Below are positions 53,283 to 62,434 of a stretch of 64,000 nt of DNA, piece by piece; within the stretch, counting starts at the first letter, position 1; every line of letters starts with the position of its first letter. The position numbers and the translations under genes are program-made. Source of the stretch: Amedibacillus dolichus DSM 3991 (lineage in GTDB: Bacteria; Bacillota_I; Bacilli_A; Erysipelotrichales; Erysipelotrichaceae); contig NZ_DS483478.1 in the NCBI RefSeq assembly GCF_000154285.1, positions 62,001 through 126,000 of the forward strand, given 5' to 3'. The notes under the pieces were generated by a model. It was given only the letters and a program-made list of their open reading frames with translations. It had not been told where the DNA came from and ran no database searches.

Positions 53283-54276
53283 TTGGAAGATTGGCGATAT
53301 TGTCATTGATAATCAAGTAGTTATTGCGCCAATGGCAGGTATCAGCAATCCTGCCTTTCGTGTGATTTGTAAACAATTTGGAGCAGGTTTGATTTATACC
53401 GAGATGGTCAGTGATAAGGCTTTATATTATGACAATGAAAAAACGATCGGAATGACGGCAGTAGAGGAGAATGAACACCCATTGGCCTTACAGTTGTTCG
53501 GACATGATATCGAAACGATGGTATATGCGGCAAAGCTTATGGACGAGAAAACGAATTGTGATATTATTGATATCAATATGGGGTGTCCGGTAACGAAAAT
53601 CGTAAAATCGAATGCCGGTAGTGCCTTAATGAAGGATCCCGAGCATGCGATTGCCATGGTAAAGGCGGTTGTGGAAAATGTGAAAAAGCCGGTTACGGTG
53701 AAAATGCGAATCGGTTGGGATTTGGAGCATATTAACTGTGTGGAGCTTGCGAAGGGATTAGAGGCTGTCGGTGTTGCAGCGATTGCCGTACATGGACGTA
53801 CAAAAAAGCAGATGTATGAAGGTCATGCGGATTGGTCATATATTAAAATGGTCAAAGATGCTGTTTCGATACCGGTTATCGGTAATGGAGATATTCATTG
53901 CGGAGAAGATGCTAAACGCATGCTGGAGGAAACCGGGTGCGATGCGGTAATGGTCGGTCGAGGTGTATTGGGTGATCCATGGCTAATCAAGGATATTGTT
54001 GCTTATTTGGAATGCGGTGAGCATTTGGAAGCGGTAAGCTTGCAAGAAAAATTCGCAATGGCAAGACTTCATGCGAAGCGTTTGATGGATTTGAAGGGTG
54101 AGCATATCGGTATTCGGGAGATGAGAGGGCATGCTGCTTGGTATGTAAAGGGACTTCCTAAGAGCCATCGTTTGAAAGATGCATTGACGAAAATAGCAAG
54201 CTATCAGGATTTGGAGGATATTTTATCGGCATACGAAAAGGAGTATGCTGCATATCCGCAAAAGAGCGATTTTTAA
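53269..54276 (+). CDS. dusB: tRNA dihydrouridine synthase, DusB type
   Basis: 335 residues. FMN-barrel motifs are VIAPMAGISNPAFR, IYTEMVSDKAL, DINMGCPVTKIVKSNAGSALM (catalytic Cys), HGRTKKQMYEG and VMVGRGVLGDPWL. It reduces uridine in the tRNA D-loop or variable positions with NADPH. The ATG at 53269 (14-base overlap with hslO) is used; a TTG at 53260 with AAAGG upstream is also possible. The stop codon lies in a 15-base sequence that recurs at 55490 and 60383. Confidence 0.93.
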   Translation: MPKHSWKIGDIVIDNQVVIAPMAGISNPAFRVICKQFGAGLIYTEMVSDKALYYDNEKTIGMTAVEENEHPLALQLFGHDIETMVYAAKLMDEKTNCDIIDINMGCPVTKIVKSNAGSALMKDPEHAIAMVKAVVENVKKPVTVKMRIGWDLEHINCVELAKGLEAVGVAAIAVHGRTKKQMYEGHADWSYIKMVKDAVSIPVIGNGDIHCGEDAKRMLEETGCDAVMVGRGVLGDPWLIKDIVAYLECGEHLEAVSLQEKFAMARLHAKRLMDLKGEHIGIREMRGHAAWYVKGLPKSHRLKDALTKIASYQDLEDILSAYEKEYAAYPQKSDF

Positions 54277-54285
54277 ACGATGAAA
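54271..54285 (+). repeat. Cassette-border direct repeat, copy 1
   Basis: TTTTAAACGATGAAA, overlapping the dusB stop codon (54274-54276). Context AGCGATTTTTAAACGATGAAA. Copies 2 and 3 are at 55490 and 60383 in the same orientation. Confidence 0.7.
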
Positions 54286-54322
54286 AAATCGATGAAAAAA
54301 TACACAAAAATGATAAAAAGCA

Positions 54323-54350
54323 TTGATTTTTTGTGTTTATAGCATATAAT
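54323..54350 (+). promoter_or_regulatory. Promoter of the abiF-leader RNA
   Basis: TTGATT (54323-54328), 16-base spacer, TATAAT (54345-54350). The predicted start is near 54357, directly ahead of the hairpin RNA. Confidence 0.65.
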
Positions 54351-54356
54351 AATATT

Positions 54357-54408
54357 GATTGTAGTCCTCGCACCTCTCTAAGATGTGGCCCAGAGGGCTC
54401 TTTTATTT
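54357..54408 (+). ncRNA. Short structured RNA ending in a terminator, ahead of abiF (abiF-RNA-like)
   Basis: AGTCCTC (54363-54369) pairs with GAGGGCT (54393-54399; one G-U), with an inner CAC/GTG stem (54371-54373 with 54385-54387), then C-TTTT-A-TTT. A transcript of about 50 bases would begin at the promoter and mostly stop just before the abiF ribosome site (AGGAGA, 54409-54414). I recall an Rfam motif called abiF RNA located upstream of such genes; membership here needs a covariance-model test. Confidence 0.6.
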
Positions 54409-54419
54409 AGGAGATTGTT

Positions 54420-55337
54420 ATGCAAAATAATTTAAAAAAGCCTTTAACCTATGAACAGCAGTTAGAACATTTAATTGTTGATAAAAAACTAAATGTTGAA
54501 AATAGAGATAATGCATTATTGATTTTAAAACATAATAACTATTACCGACTAAGCGGATATATGATTGATTTTTTAGATAAAGATGATATATTTTTCAAAA
54601 ATATAACTTTTGAAAAGATATTTAATATTTATACGATAGATAAGGAAATGAGATCTATTCTATTTGCCCTAATCAATGATATAGAAGTTTATTTTAAAAC
54701 ACAAATTGTAAATTATTTCACATTAAAGTATGGGCCGTTAGGACATAGAGATCCTAATAATTTTATGAAATACGAAGAAACCATAAATTTGCTAAAGGTT
54801 TGTAATGATATTAAAGAACGAAATCGATCAAGCCTAATAGTTAAGCATCATTTTAAAAAATATGATGGTTGTGTTCCTTTATGGGCGATGGTTGAATTGA
54901 TGTCATTAGGTAATATTTCTAAATTTTATTCTATTATGAAAACTACAGATAAAAAAGCTGTATGCAAATTAGGCTTTAAAAACCTTACGTATAAGCAGTT
55001 AGAAAGCTTTTATCATTCCATAGTGTATTTTAGAAATGAATGTTGTCATTACAAAAGACTATATGATATAGATCATACCATTATTCCTAAAGAATATAGG
55101 AGCAATGAAATCAATTTAGAGGGTATTGATTATAAAAGAACATATAGTTTTATAGTTATACTTCTATTGCTAAATCCTAACAAAAAACTAGGTGAAAAAA
55201 CAATTTATAGTTTAAAAAAATTAGTAAATAAGAATAGGAATATTGATTTTTGTGATAAATATGGATTTCAAAAAGAATGGTTTTCAAATTTATTTGCAAT
55301 AAACGGATATTGCATAAGTAATGAGAATCCAAGTTAG
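54420..55337 (+). CDS. AbiF/AbiD (Abi_2 family) HEPN-type abortive-infection protein
   Basis: 305 residues of the Abi_2 family: PLTYEQQLEHLIVDKKL near the start, YYRLSGYMIDF, and the central region VPLWAMVELMSLGNISKFY. The HEPN RNase motif R-x4-H is RNECCH at Arg205-His210 in IVYFRNECCHYKRLYD. Family members block phage growth and are likely RNases; the Abi_2 family has been proposed as ancestral to Cas13. GC is clearly lower than in dusB or lysS, which suggests transfer. AGGAGA lies 5 bases before the ATG. No other gene shares the transcript. Confidence 0.85.
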   Translation: MQNNLKKPLTYEQQLEHLIVDKKLNVENRDNALLILKHNNYYRLSGYMIDFLDKDDIFFKNITFEKIFNIYTIDKEMRSILFALINDIEVYFKTQIVNYFTLKYGPLGHRDPNNFMKYEETINLLKVCNDIKERNRSSLIVKHHFKKYDGCVPLWAMVELMSLGNISKFYSIMKTTDKKAVCKLGFKNLTYKQLESFYHSIVYFRNECCHYKRLYDIDHTIIPKEYRSNEINLEGIDYKRTYSFIVILLLLNPNKKLGEKTIYSLKKLVNKNRNIDFCDKYGFQKEWFSNLFAINGYCISNENPS

Positions 55338-55489
55338 GTAGGTTTGCAATAAATATCCTGAGGTAAATGAAAAGGTATAAATATATTTAATGATATGTCT
55401 TTGAACGGGAACATAGAAAAGAAACTAATTCGTAGATTTTTTTCATGAACTAGCGTGTTATATTGAAAATCAAAATAAAAAATAGCGTT

Positions 55490-55504
55490 TTTTAAACGAT
55501 GAAA
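55490..55504 (+). repeat. Cassette-border direct repeat, copy 2
   Basis: TTTTAAACGATGAAA in the context AGCGTTTTTTAAACGATGAAATAG. It shares AGCG-N-TTTTTAAACGATGAAA with copy 1 and the 18 bases ending ATAG with copy 3. Confidence 0.7.
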
Positions 55505-55531
55505 TAGATAGATTAAAATTCAAAATAAGTA

Positions 55532-55560
55532 TTGCAAACGTTTACATAATCTGTTATACT
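55532..55560 (+). promoter_or_regulatory. Operon promoter with CcpA (cre) site
   Basis: TTGCAA (55532-55537), 17 bases, TATACT (55555-55560). A near-palindromic cre, TGCAAACGTTTACA (55533-55546), overlaps the -35 and fits the consensus TGWNANCGNTNWCA. Glucose-grown cells should repress the operon through CcpA. Confidence 0.8.
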
Positions 55561-55573
55561 AAACATGTAAAAA

Positions 55574-55645
55574 GGTTAGTGAATTAAGGGATTAATCAAT
55601 TTGCTTAATGCTAGACCACGTCATTTATTTGATGTGGTCTTTTTT
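55574..55645 (+). promoter_or_regulatory. RAT antiterminator and overlapping terminator of the PTS operon
   Basis: Antiterminator helices are GGT/ACC (55574-55576 with 55615-55617), TAG/CTA (55577-55579 with 55611-55613) and ATTAAG/CTTAAT (55583-55588 with 55604-55609), separated by small internal loops. The competing terminator AGACCAC (55613-55619) with GTGGTCT (55634-55640) and T run shares the AGACC segment. This is the classical layout for a BglG/LicT-type RNA-binding protein, encoded two genes downstream. Confidence 0.8.
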
Positions 55646-55667
55646 ATTGGATGGAGGTATGGGACAA

Positions 55668-56162
55668 ATGCGACTTCATATATTTAAAAATAAGAAAGCT
55701 GATGATACTGAAATTATTTCTCCATGTGAGGGGAGACTTAATCAATTAGAAGCATCAAATGATGAAGTATTTGCAACAAAAACTTTAGGCGAAGGATTCT
55801 TTGTAAGAGCTAGTGAGAATCAGATTTTTGCTCCAGTATCAGGAATTATAACTTCAGTATTTCCTACTAAGCACGCTATAGGAATTCGTAGTGAAAATGG
55901 CATGGAGATTATGCTTCATATAGGTGTAGATACGGTGAGGGTAAAAAAAGATATTATAGAATGTTCGTTGAATGTGCATGATGTTGTTAAAAAGATGCAG
56001 CCGATTTGTGAAATCGATCTTATTGCATTTAAAGAATTGGGGATACTACCTGATGTGTATGTATTTGTTACAAACAGTAGCGAATATTACATTGAAAATG
56101 TAATGAAAGCTCAAGATGTATATGAAGGAGATGTTGTATTAAAGTGTGTTAGGAGGTTATGA
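55668..56162 (+). CDS. PTS EIIA component, glucose family
   Basis: 164 residues. IISPCEGRL at the start and LHIGVDTVRV with the phosphorylated His84 are diagnostic; KMQPICEIDL and PDVYVFVTN follow. It takes phosphate from HPr-P and passes it to the EIIB domain of the partner at 57079. The ATG at 55668 has GGAGGT upstream; frames extending further 5' run through the terminator. First gene of the operon. Confidence 0.92.
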   Translation: MRLHIFKNKKADDTEIISPCEGRLNQLEASNDEVFATKTLGEGFFVRASENQIFAPVSGIITSVFPTKHAIGIRSENGMEIMLHIGVDTVRVKKDIIECSLNVHDVVKKMQPICEIDLIAFKELGILPDVYVFVTNSSEYYIENVMKAQDVYEGDVVLKCVRRL

Positions 56163-56164
56163 TA

Positions 56165-57031
56165 ATGGACTACTTCTATCTAAAAACGATAAATAATAAT
56201 GCAATCTGCGCGACTAATGAATATCATCATGAAGTTATTATATTGGGAAAAGCAATCGGTATAAAATGTAATCGATCATTTCATTCCCTTGTTGATAAGA
56301 AGTTAATAGAACGTGTATTTATTGCAGATAACGAGAATAGAAAATATATAGAAACAATTATTGGACAAATTCCTTATACATTATTCAAAGTTGTTGATGA
56401 TGTAATAAAACAGGCAGAAGATGATTTGCAAACAAAGTTTAAAGATGTTTTATATTTATCATTGTTAGACCATATCTATTTTGCATATAAAACATGGGAG
56501 GATAAACAAAAAATTGAAAATCCACTATTGAATGAACTAAAAATGTTTAATTCTAAGGAATTTAACGCAGCTAAGCATTCGATACAAATTATTAATAATA
56601 CGTTGAAAACAGATTTTGATGAACATGAGGCTGCATTTATAGCATTTCATTATATAAATGCTTTATCAAATTTAAGTAGTTTTCAAAATAAAACAATAAT
56701 GAAAGATTTAGAACAAACTGTAAATTATATTGATAAGTTAACAAATTATTCATTGGATAAAAGTTCATATTTGTATGGAAGATTACTAATACATTTAAAA
56801 TGTTTATTTAATCGTTTGGTAACGGACGAAAGGATAGAGTATGATGCAGCTTTTATAAATGATTTTTCTAATTCATTAAAAGTGGCACATGAAGAAGAGT
56901 GGGAATATGCTGTAAAAATTTCTAGTTTCATGAAGTACGAATTGCATTTAAACGTTAATGATGGTGAAACAGCGTATTTAACGATGCATATCGTACCAAT
57001 ATTAAAACAGAAAGGAGGAAAACAAACGTAA
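56165..57031 (+). CDS. BglG/LicT-family transcription antiterminator
   Basis: 288 residues: an N-terminal RNA-binding CAT domain (about 1-55, including NNNAICATNEYHHEVIILGKAIG), PRD1 (about 65-170, His in LSLLDHIYFAY and HEAAFIAFHY) and PRD2 (about 171-280, LIHLKCLFNRL and ETAYLTMH). The phosphorylatable His pattern is kept. It should bind the RAT at 55574 when inducer is transported. The ATG at 56165, 8 bases after AGGAGG, is preferred to the ATG at 56159. Confidence 0.92.
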   Translation: MDYFYLKTINNNAICATNEYHHEVIILGKAIGIKCNRSFHSLVDKKLIERVFIADNENRKYIETIIGQIPYTLFKVVDDVIKQAEDDLQTKFKDVLYLSLLDHIYFAYKTWEDKQKIENPLLNELKMFNSKEFNAAKHSIQIINNTLKTDFDEHEAAFIAFHYINALSNLSSFQNKTIMKDLEQTVNYIDKLTNYSLDKSSYLYGRLLIHLKCLFNRLVTDERIEYDAAFINDFSNSLKVAHEEEWEYAVKISSFMKYELHLNVNDGETAYLTMHIVPILKQKGGKQT

Positions 57032-57078
57032 TTTTTGCTATTAAAAAGTAAGCGAAGAAAGAGAAGAGGTGTAAACAT

Positions 57079-58461
57079 ATGGCAAACTTTAAAAAAATGG
57101 CAAAAGAAATTATTGATTATGTAGGGGGATTAGACAACATTAAAGAGATGTCGCATTGCATGACAAGACTTCGATTAGGCTTAAAAGATGAATTAAAAGT
57201 AAAAAAACACGAACTAGAAACAATTGATGGTGTTATGCGTGTTGTCGTTATCGGTGGGCAATATCAGATTGTATTAGGTGGAATCGTAGATGAAGTTTTT
57301 GAAGAAGCAAGTAAAATTGTTGGCGATAATGTGAATGTAAATAAAGAAATGATTCAGGAAAACTTAGATAGCGACACTCAAAGAAAAAAAGGTAAGTTTA
57401 TTGAAAATTTAATCTCATTATTATCGGGTATTGTAAGTCCTATTATTCCGGCGATGTTAGCCGCAGGGTTTATTAGTGCACTTGCAAAGCTGACAGTACT
57501 TGCTGGTGTGTCTGAAACTAATACTACGATTCAAATTTTAACAGTAGCTGGAGATGTTTTATATGGCTTTTTCCCTATATTCATCGGTTGGTCGGCAGCG
57601 AAATATTTTAAAGCCAATATAGCAATTACGATTATGGTAGTAGGTCTATTAGTATATCCAAATTTTACTGCCTTGTTTACAAACTTTGAAAGTTTAAAGT
57701 TTTTAGGGGTTCCAGTAACAAATGTATATTATGGAAGTTCAGTACTACCAGCAATTTTCGCAGCATATTTGATTGCAAAGTGTGAGTTAATTTTACGTAA
57801 AATACTACCTAACGCTTTACGTAGTATATTTGTACCTTTTCTAAGTGCGTTAATTGTAATACCGTTGCTTATCGTAGTGATTGGTCCAATTGGTGTTTGG
57901 GGTGGTGAAGTATTTGCAAATCTATTTAGATCTACATATGAATTAAGTCCAATTTTGGCTGGTGCAATTATTGGAGGTGTTTGGCAAATTTTAATTATCT
58001 TCGGTATGCATATTGCGATTCTTGGTTTAGTATCAGCACCTAATATTGCAATGTATGGAAGAGATATGATTATTATGACACATGCTCCTTCTCTAATTTG
58101 TCAAATAACAGCGGGATTAGCAGTGGCGTTAAAAGCAAAAGATAAAAAAATTAAAAAGAACGCTTTAACATTAAGCTTAACATCATTCTTTTCTGGAAAT
58201 GTTGTAGAACCGGTTATGTACGGAATAAATTTAAAGTATAAAAAACCATTTATCGCAGTTTGTATTGGTGGTGCTGTGGGCGGTGCTATCACTGGAGCTG
58301 CAGGTGCAGGAACTAGTGCGGCAGTAGCATTTAGTATTTATACTTTTCCAGTATATTTAGGAGCGGGCTTTGGCGGACTAATGCTTGGATGTATTGTAGG
58401 TGGATTGGTGACATTTATTTTAACTTATATTATGGGGATTAATGAAAAGGAGAGTGTATAG
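57079..58461 (+). CDS. PTS EIIBC component, glucose/sucrose superfamily
   Basis: 460 residues. The EIIB domain (1-90) has phospho-Cys27 in MSHCMTRLR and VVIGGQYQIVLG. The EIIC domain (about 110-460) has about 10 membrane segments with SGIVSPIIPAMLAAGFISAL and FFSGNVVEPVMYGINLKYKKPF (compare the usual GITEPAIYG, here NVVEPVMYG). It imports and phosphorylates its substrate. It belongs to the sucrose/beta-glucoside/MurNAc branch by layout, but the neighbours point to a ribosyl compound. The altered substrate motif may reflect this. Confidence 0.88.
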   Translation: MANFKKMAKEIIDYVGGLDNIKEMSHCMTRLRLGLKDELKVKKHELETIDGVMRVVVIGGQYQIVLGGIVDEVFEEASKIVGDNVNVNKEMIQENLDSDTQRKKGKFIENLISLLSGIVSPIIPAMLAAGFISALAKLTVLAGVSETNTTIQILTVAGDVLYGFFPIFIGWSAAKYFKANIAITIMVVGLLVYPNFTALFTNFESLKFLGVPVTNVYYGSSVLPAIFAAYLIAKCELILRKILPNALRSIFVPFLSALIVIPLLIVVIGPIGVWGGEVFANLFRSTYELSPILAGAIIGGVWQILIIFGMHIAILGLVSAPNIAMYGRDMIIMTHAPSLICQITAGLAVALKAKDKKIKKNALTLSLTSFFSGNVVEPVMYGINLKYKKPFIAVCIGGAVGGAITGAAGAGTSAAVAFSIYTFPVYLGAGFGGLMLGCIVGGLVTFILTYIMGINEKESV

Positions 58462-58463
58462 AA

Positions 58464-59423
58464 ATGAGTAATAGGGTAAAGGATATAGAATTTCAATCAG
58501 CTAATCATGTTATTGAAGAAATACGCAACATGAATGTAAAAGGGGGGAGTCCTTTTGGAAGATCAGCAGCTTGGGCATTTAAACTTGCTTTACAACAAGA
58601 GGAATTAAAGACATTTTATGAAATAAAAGAACGTTTTGAAAATCTACGTGATCAGATGTATGAATTGAAGCCAACTATGGCAACAATTCATAATAGTTGT
58701 GAAGCAGTAATAGACGCATTGGATGAAACCATAGAATTATCTAAGTTAAAAGAAGATATAATTCGTTTATGTGATAGTATTATTGAACAATCTTTTGTTG
58801 CTGTGGAAAAAGTCGGTAGGATAGGGGCAAATCTTATTCATGATAACGATGTCATTATGATGCATAGCTACAGCAGTACGCTCATGGGGATTTTTCGTTC
58901 TGCTGCTAATGCAAATAAAAGGTTTAAGGTGATTTGCAGTGAATCAAGACCACTTTGCGAATCAAGAAATGCAGTTAATGTTTTAACTAAACTAGGTATT
59001 GATACAGTATTTATTTCTGATGCTTCGGTATATGCTTTTATGAAAGAAGCGGATATGATTTTTATGGGAGCTGATACATTATGTGCAAATGGCGATGTAG
59101 CTAATAAAATGGGAACAGCACAAATTGCACGTCTGGCTCAAAGTTGTAAAGTACCGGTTTATATCGCTAGTGAGCTTTATAAATTAGATATTAGAACATT
59201 AGATGGTGAGCAGGTCGTTCTGGAAAAAAGGGATAAACATGAGCTTGTGAATGAAAATGATTTCATAGATTTTGATAAAGTAGAAGTTATTAATCAATTT
59301 TTTGATATAACACCGGCAAAGGATATTACAGGTATTATTACTGAATTTGGAGTACTTCACCCATCGCAAATGTTGCAATACTGGGATAAGCTTTGGGAAA
59401 ATATAAAGGAGGGCAAGTGCTAA
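58464..59423 (+). CDS. eIF2B/R15P-isomerase-like protein lacking the catalytic Cys
   Basis: 319 residues of the eIF-2B alpha/beta/delta superfamily, which also holds MtnA and archaeal ribose-1,5-bisphosphate isomerase. GADTLCANGDVANKMGTAQIA keeps the conserved Asp and the N-K-x-G-T motif. At the position of the catalytic Cys in the isomerases (THCN-type) it reads MHSYSS, with Ser135, as in the non-enzymatic eIF2B subunits. The context suggests action on a ribose phosphate. It lies 2 bases after the EIIBC stop and overlaps psuG by 1 base. Confidence 0.8.
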   Translation: MSNRVKDIEFQSANHVIEEIRNMNVKGGSPFGRSAAWAFKLALQQEELKTFYEIKERFENLRDQMYELKPTMATIHNSCEAVIDALDETIELSKLKEDIIRLCDSIIEQSFVAVEKVGRIGANLIHDNDVIMMHSYSSTLMGIFRSAANANKRFKVICSESRPLCESRNAVNVLTKLGIDTVFISDASVYAFMKEADMIFMGADTLCANGDVANKMGTAQIARLAQSCKVPVYIASELYKLDIRTLDGEQVVLEKRDKHELVNENDFIDFDKVEVINQFFDITPAKDITGIITEFGVLHPSQMLQYWDKLWENIKEGKC

Positions 59424-60334
59424 TGAATAAGTATTTAGATATTTGTGAAGAAGTGAAAGACGCAATTAATAGAAAGAAAGCAGTAGTGGCTTTGGAATCT
59501 ACTATAATTTCACATGGTATGCCATATCCTCAAAATGTAGAAATGGCAAAACATTGTGAAGCGATAGTACGTGAATATGGTGCAGTACCTGCAACCATTG
59601 CAATTATGGATGGGAAAATTAAAATTGGTTTAAGTGATGAAGATCTAAAGATTTTAGCAACTGCTGAAAACGTAACGAAAGTTTCAAGAAGAGATTTAGC
59701 ACAAGTATTGTCTGAAAAGAAACTGGGGGCTACAACGGTAGCGACAACTATGATATGTGCTGAACTTGCAGGTATTAAATTTTTTGTAACCGGTGGGATA
59801 GGAGGTATTCACCGAGGATATGAGCAAACACTTGATGTATCAGCAGATTTAGAAGAATTGGCACAAACTGATGTTAATGTAATTTGTGCGGGGGCTAAAT
59901 CAATTTTAGATTTACCAAGAACACTGGAATACTTAGAAACAAAAGGTGTTTGTGTGATAGGGTATAAAACAGATTATCTACCACAGTTCTTTACTGCAGA
60001 AAGCGAATATAGATTAAATACTCGCATGGATTGCGTAGAAGATATTTGTTCTTTAATACATACGAAAGAAAATTTAGGTTTAAAAGGAGGTGTGTTGATT
60101 ACAAATCCGATTCCTAAAGAGAATTCGATGGATAAAAGTTATATTGATACACTCATTGAGAAAGCGGTAAAAGAGGCAAATGAAAAAGACATAAAAGGAA
60201 AAGAAGTTACGCCTTTCTTATTAGCTAAAATAGTAGAAGAAAGCCATGGTGCAAGTTTAAAGGCTAATATAGCATTAGTTTATAATAATGCAAAGCTAGG
60301 TGCTAAACTTGCAGTGGCGTATTGTAATGAATAG
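59423..60334 (+). CDS. psuG: Pseudouridine-5'-phosphate glycosidase
   Basis: 303 residues. Family motifs are VALESTIISHGMPYPQNVE, TVATTMICAELAGIKFFVTGGIGGIHRG, DLEELAQTDVNVICAGAKSILD and VLITNPIPKENS. The enzyme cleaves the C-C glycosidic bond of pseudouridine 5'-phosphate to give uracil and ribose 5-phosphate. In E. coli it works after the kinase PsuK; no kinase is encoded here. GGAGGG precedes the ATG at 59423. Confidence 0.93.
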   Translation: MNKYLDICEEVKDAINRKKAVVALESTIISHGMPYPQNVEMAKHCEAIVREYGAVPATIAIMDGKIKIGLSDEDLKILATAENVTKVSRRDLAQVLSEKKLGATTVATTMICAELAGIKFFVTGGIGGIHRGYEQTLDVSADLEELAQTDVNVICAGAKSILDLPRTLEYLETKGVCVIGYKTDYLPQFFTAESEYRLNTRMDCVEDICSLIHTKENLGLKGGVLITNPIPKENSMDKSYIDTLIEKAVKEANEKDIKGKEVTPFLLAKIVEESHGASLKANIALVYNNAKLGAKLAVAYCNE

Positions 60335-60382
60335 AATACGCAATTCTTCTCTCATTAATAAATTTGTATTTTTTGAGATGCC

Positions 60383-60397
60383 TTTTAAACGATGAAA
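60383..60397 (+). repeat. Cassette-border direct repeat, copy 3
   Basis: TTTTAAACGATGAAA, followed by TAG as in copy 2, ending 2 bases before the lysS promoter -35. Together with copy 1 it brackets both inserted cassettes between dusB and lysS. Confidence 0.7.
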
Positions 60398-60401
60398 TAG
60401 T

Positions 60402-60430
60402 TTGACAAACAAAGGTATTGTATATATAAT
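60402..60430 (+). promoter_or_regulatory. Promoter of the lysS T-box transcript
   Basis: TTGACA (60402-60407), 17 bases, TATAAT (60425-60430): a perfect consensus. Confidence 0.85.
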
Positions 60431-60436
60431 CAATAT

Positions 60437-60671
60437 GCAAATAGGCGTTGAAAAGAGAGTACGTTATCAGATAGTTATAGAGAGCATCGACAAGGCTGGA
60501 AGCGATGTATGAAGGGGTAACGGAAATAAAGACTTGGAGCTATCCGTAAGGACGTAGAATTCACGTTACGAATTGACTTATTAAGTCACTAAGGCTGTTT
60601 CGGGTAACCGAACAGTGAATTAGGGTGGTACCACGATTAGCTCTCGTCCCTAGCGGATAAGAGCTTTTTTT
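60437..60671 (+). ncRNA. T-box riboswitch, lysine specifier
   Basis: The T-box core AGGGTGGTACCACG (60622-60635) lies before a terminator, AGCTCT (60639-60644) with AGAGCT (60660-60665) and a T run. In stem I, CGTTATC (60462-60468) pairs with GGTAACG (60516-60522), and the adjoining internal loop GAAATAAAGAC holds AAA or AAG (60528-60531), both lysine codons. Uncharged tRNA-Lys should allow read-through into lysS. Confidence 0.92.
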
Positions 60672-60685
60672 ATAGGAAAAATTAG

Positions 60686-62182
<1,497 letters not shown>

Positions 62183-62294
62183 AGAGTAAAAAAATACGAT
62201 AAATAAAAGGTATTTGATGTATAAATAGGTTTGAATTGTTTGTTTTTACGCCTGATTTACGCCCAAATATTAAAAAGTAGAAAATTGACTTGTA

Positions 62295-62324
62295 AAATGG
62301 TATGCAAAATTGTATGCCATTTTT
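62295..62324 (+). terminator. Inverted repeat downstream of lysS, possible terminator
   Basis: AAAATGGTATGC (62295-62306) can pair with GTATGCCATTTT (62313-62324) using two G-U pairs, and TTACTTTTTT follows. It is 113 bases after lysS in an AT-rich gap with no gene (62183-62434). Confidence 0.45.
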
Positions 62325-62434
62325 ACTTTTTTGAAGAGTAACTAGTGAATATTTAGAATGTTTGCAATTAACGTTAGTAAATGGTTGTCTACTTAATTTT
62401 ATTGTGGTATCTTTAATAAGAAGGAGATGAAATT

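Noticed and set aside
54286-54420. CRISPR repeat-spacer array ahead of the HEPN protein
   Set aside because: Only one hairpin copy is present; no direct repeats with regular spacers. It fits a single RNA better.
62210-62330. Integrase C-terminal remnant or attachment site after lysS
   Set aside because: Short frames here are not recognisable, and the GGTATGC/GTATGCC pairing is explained better as a terminator-like hairpin.
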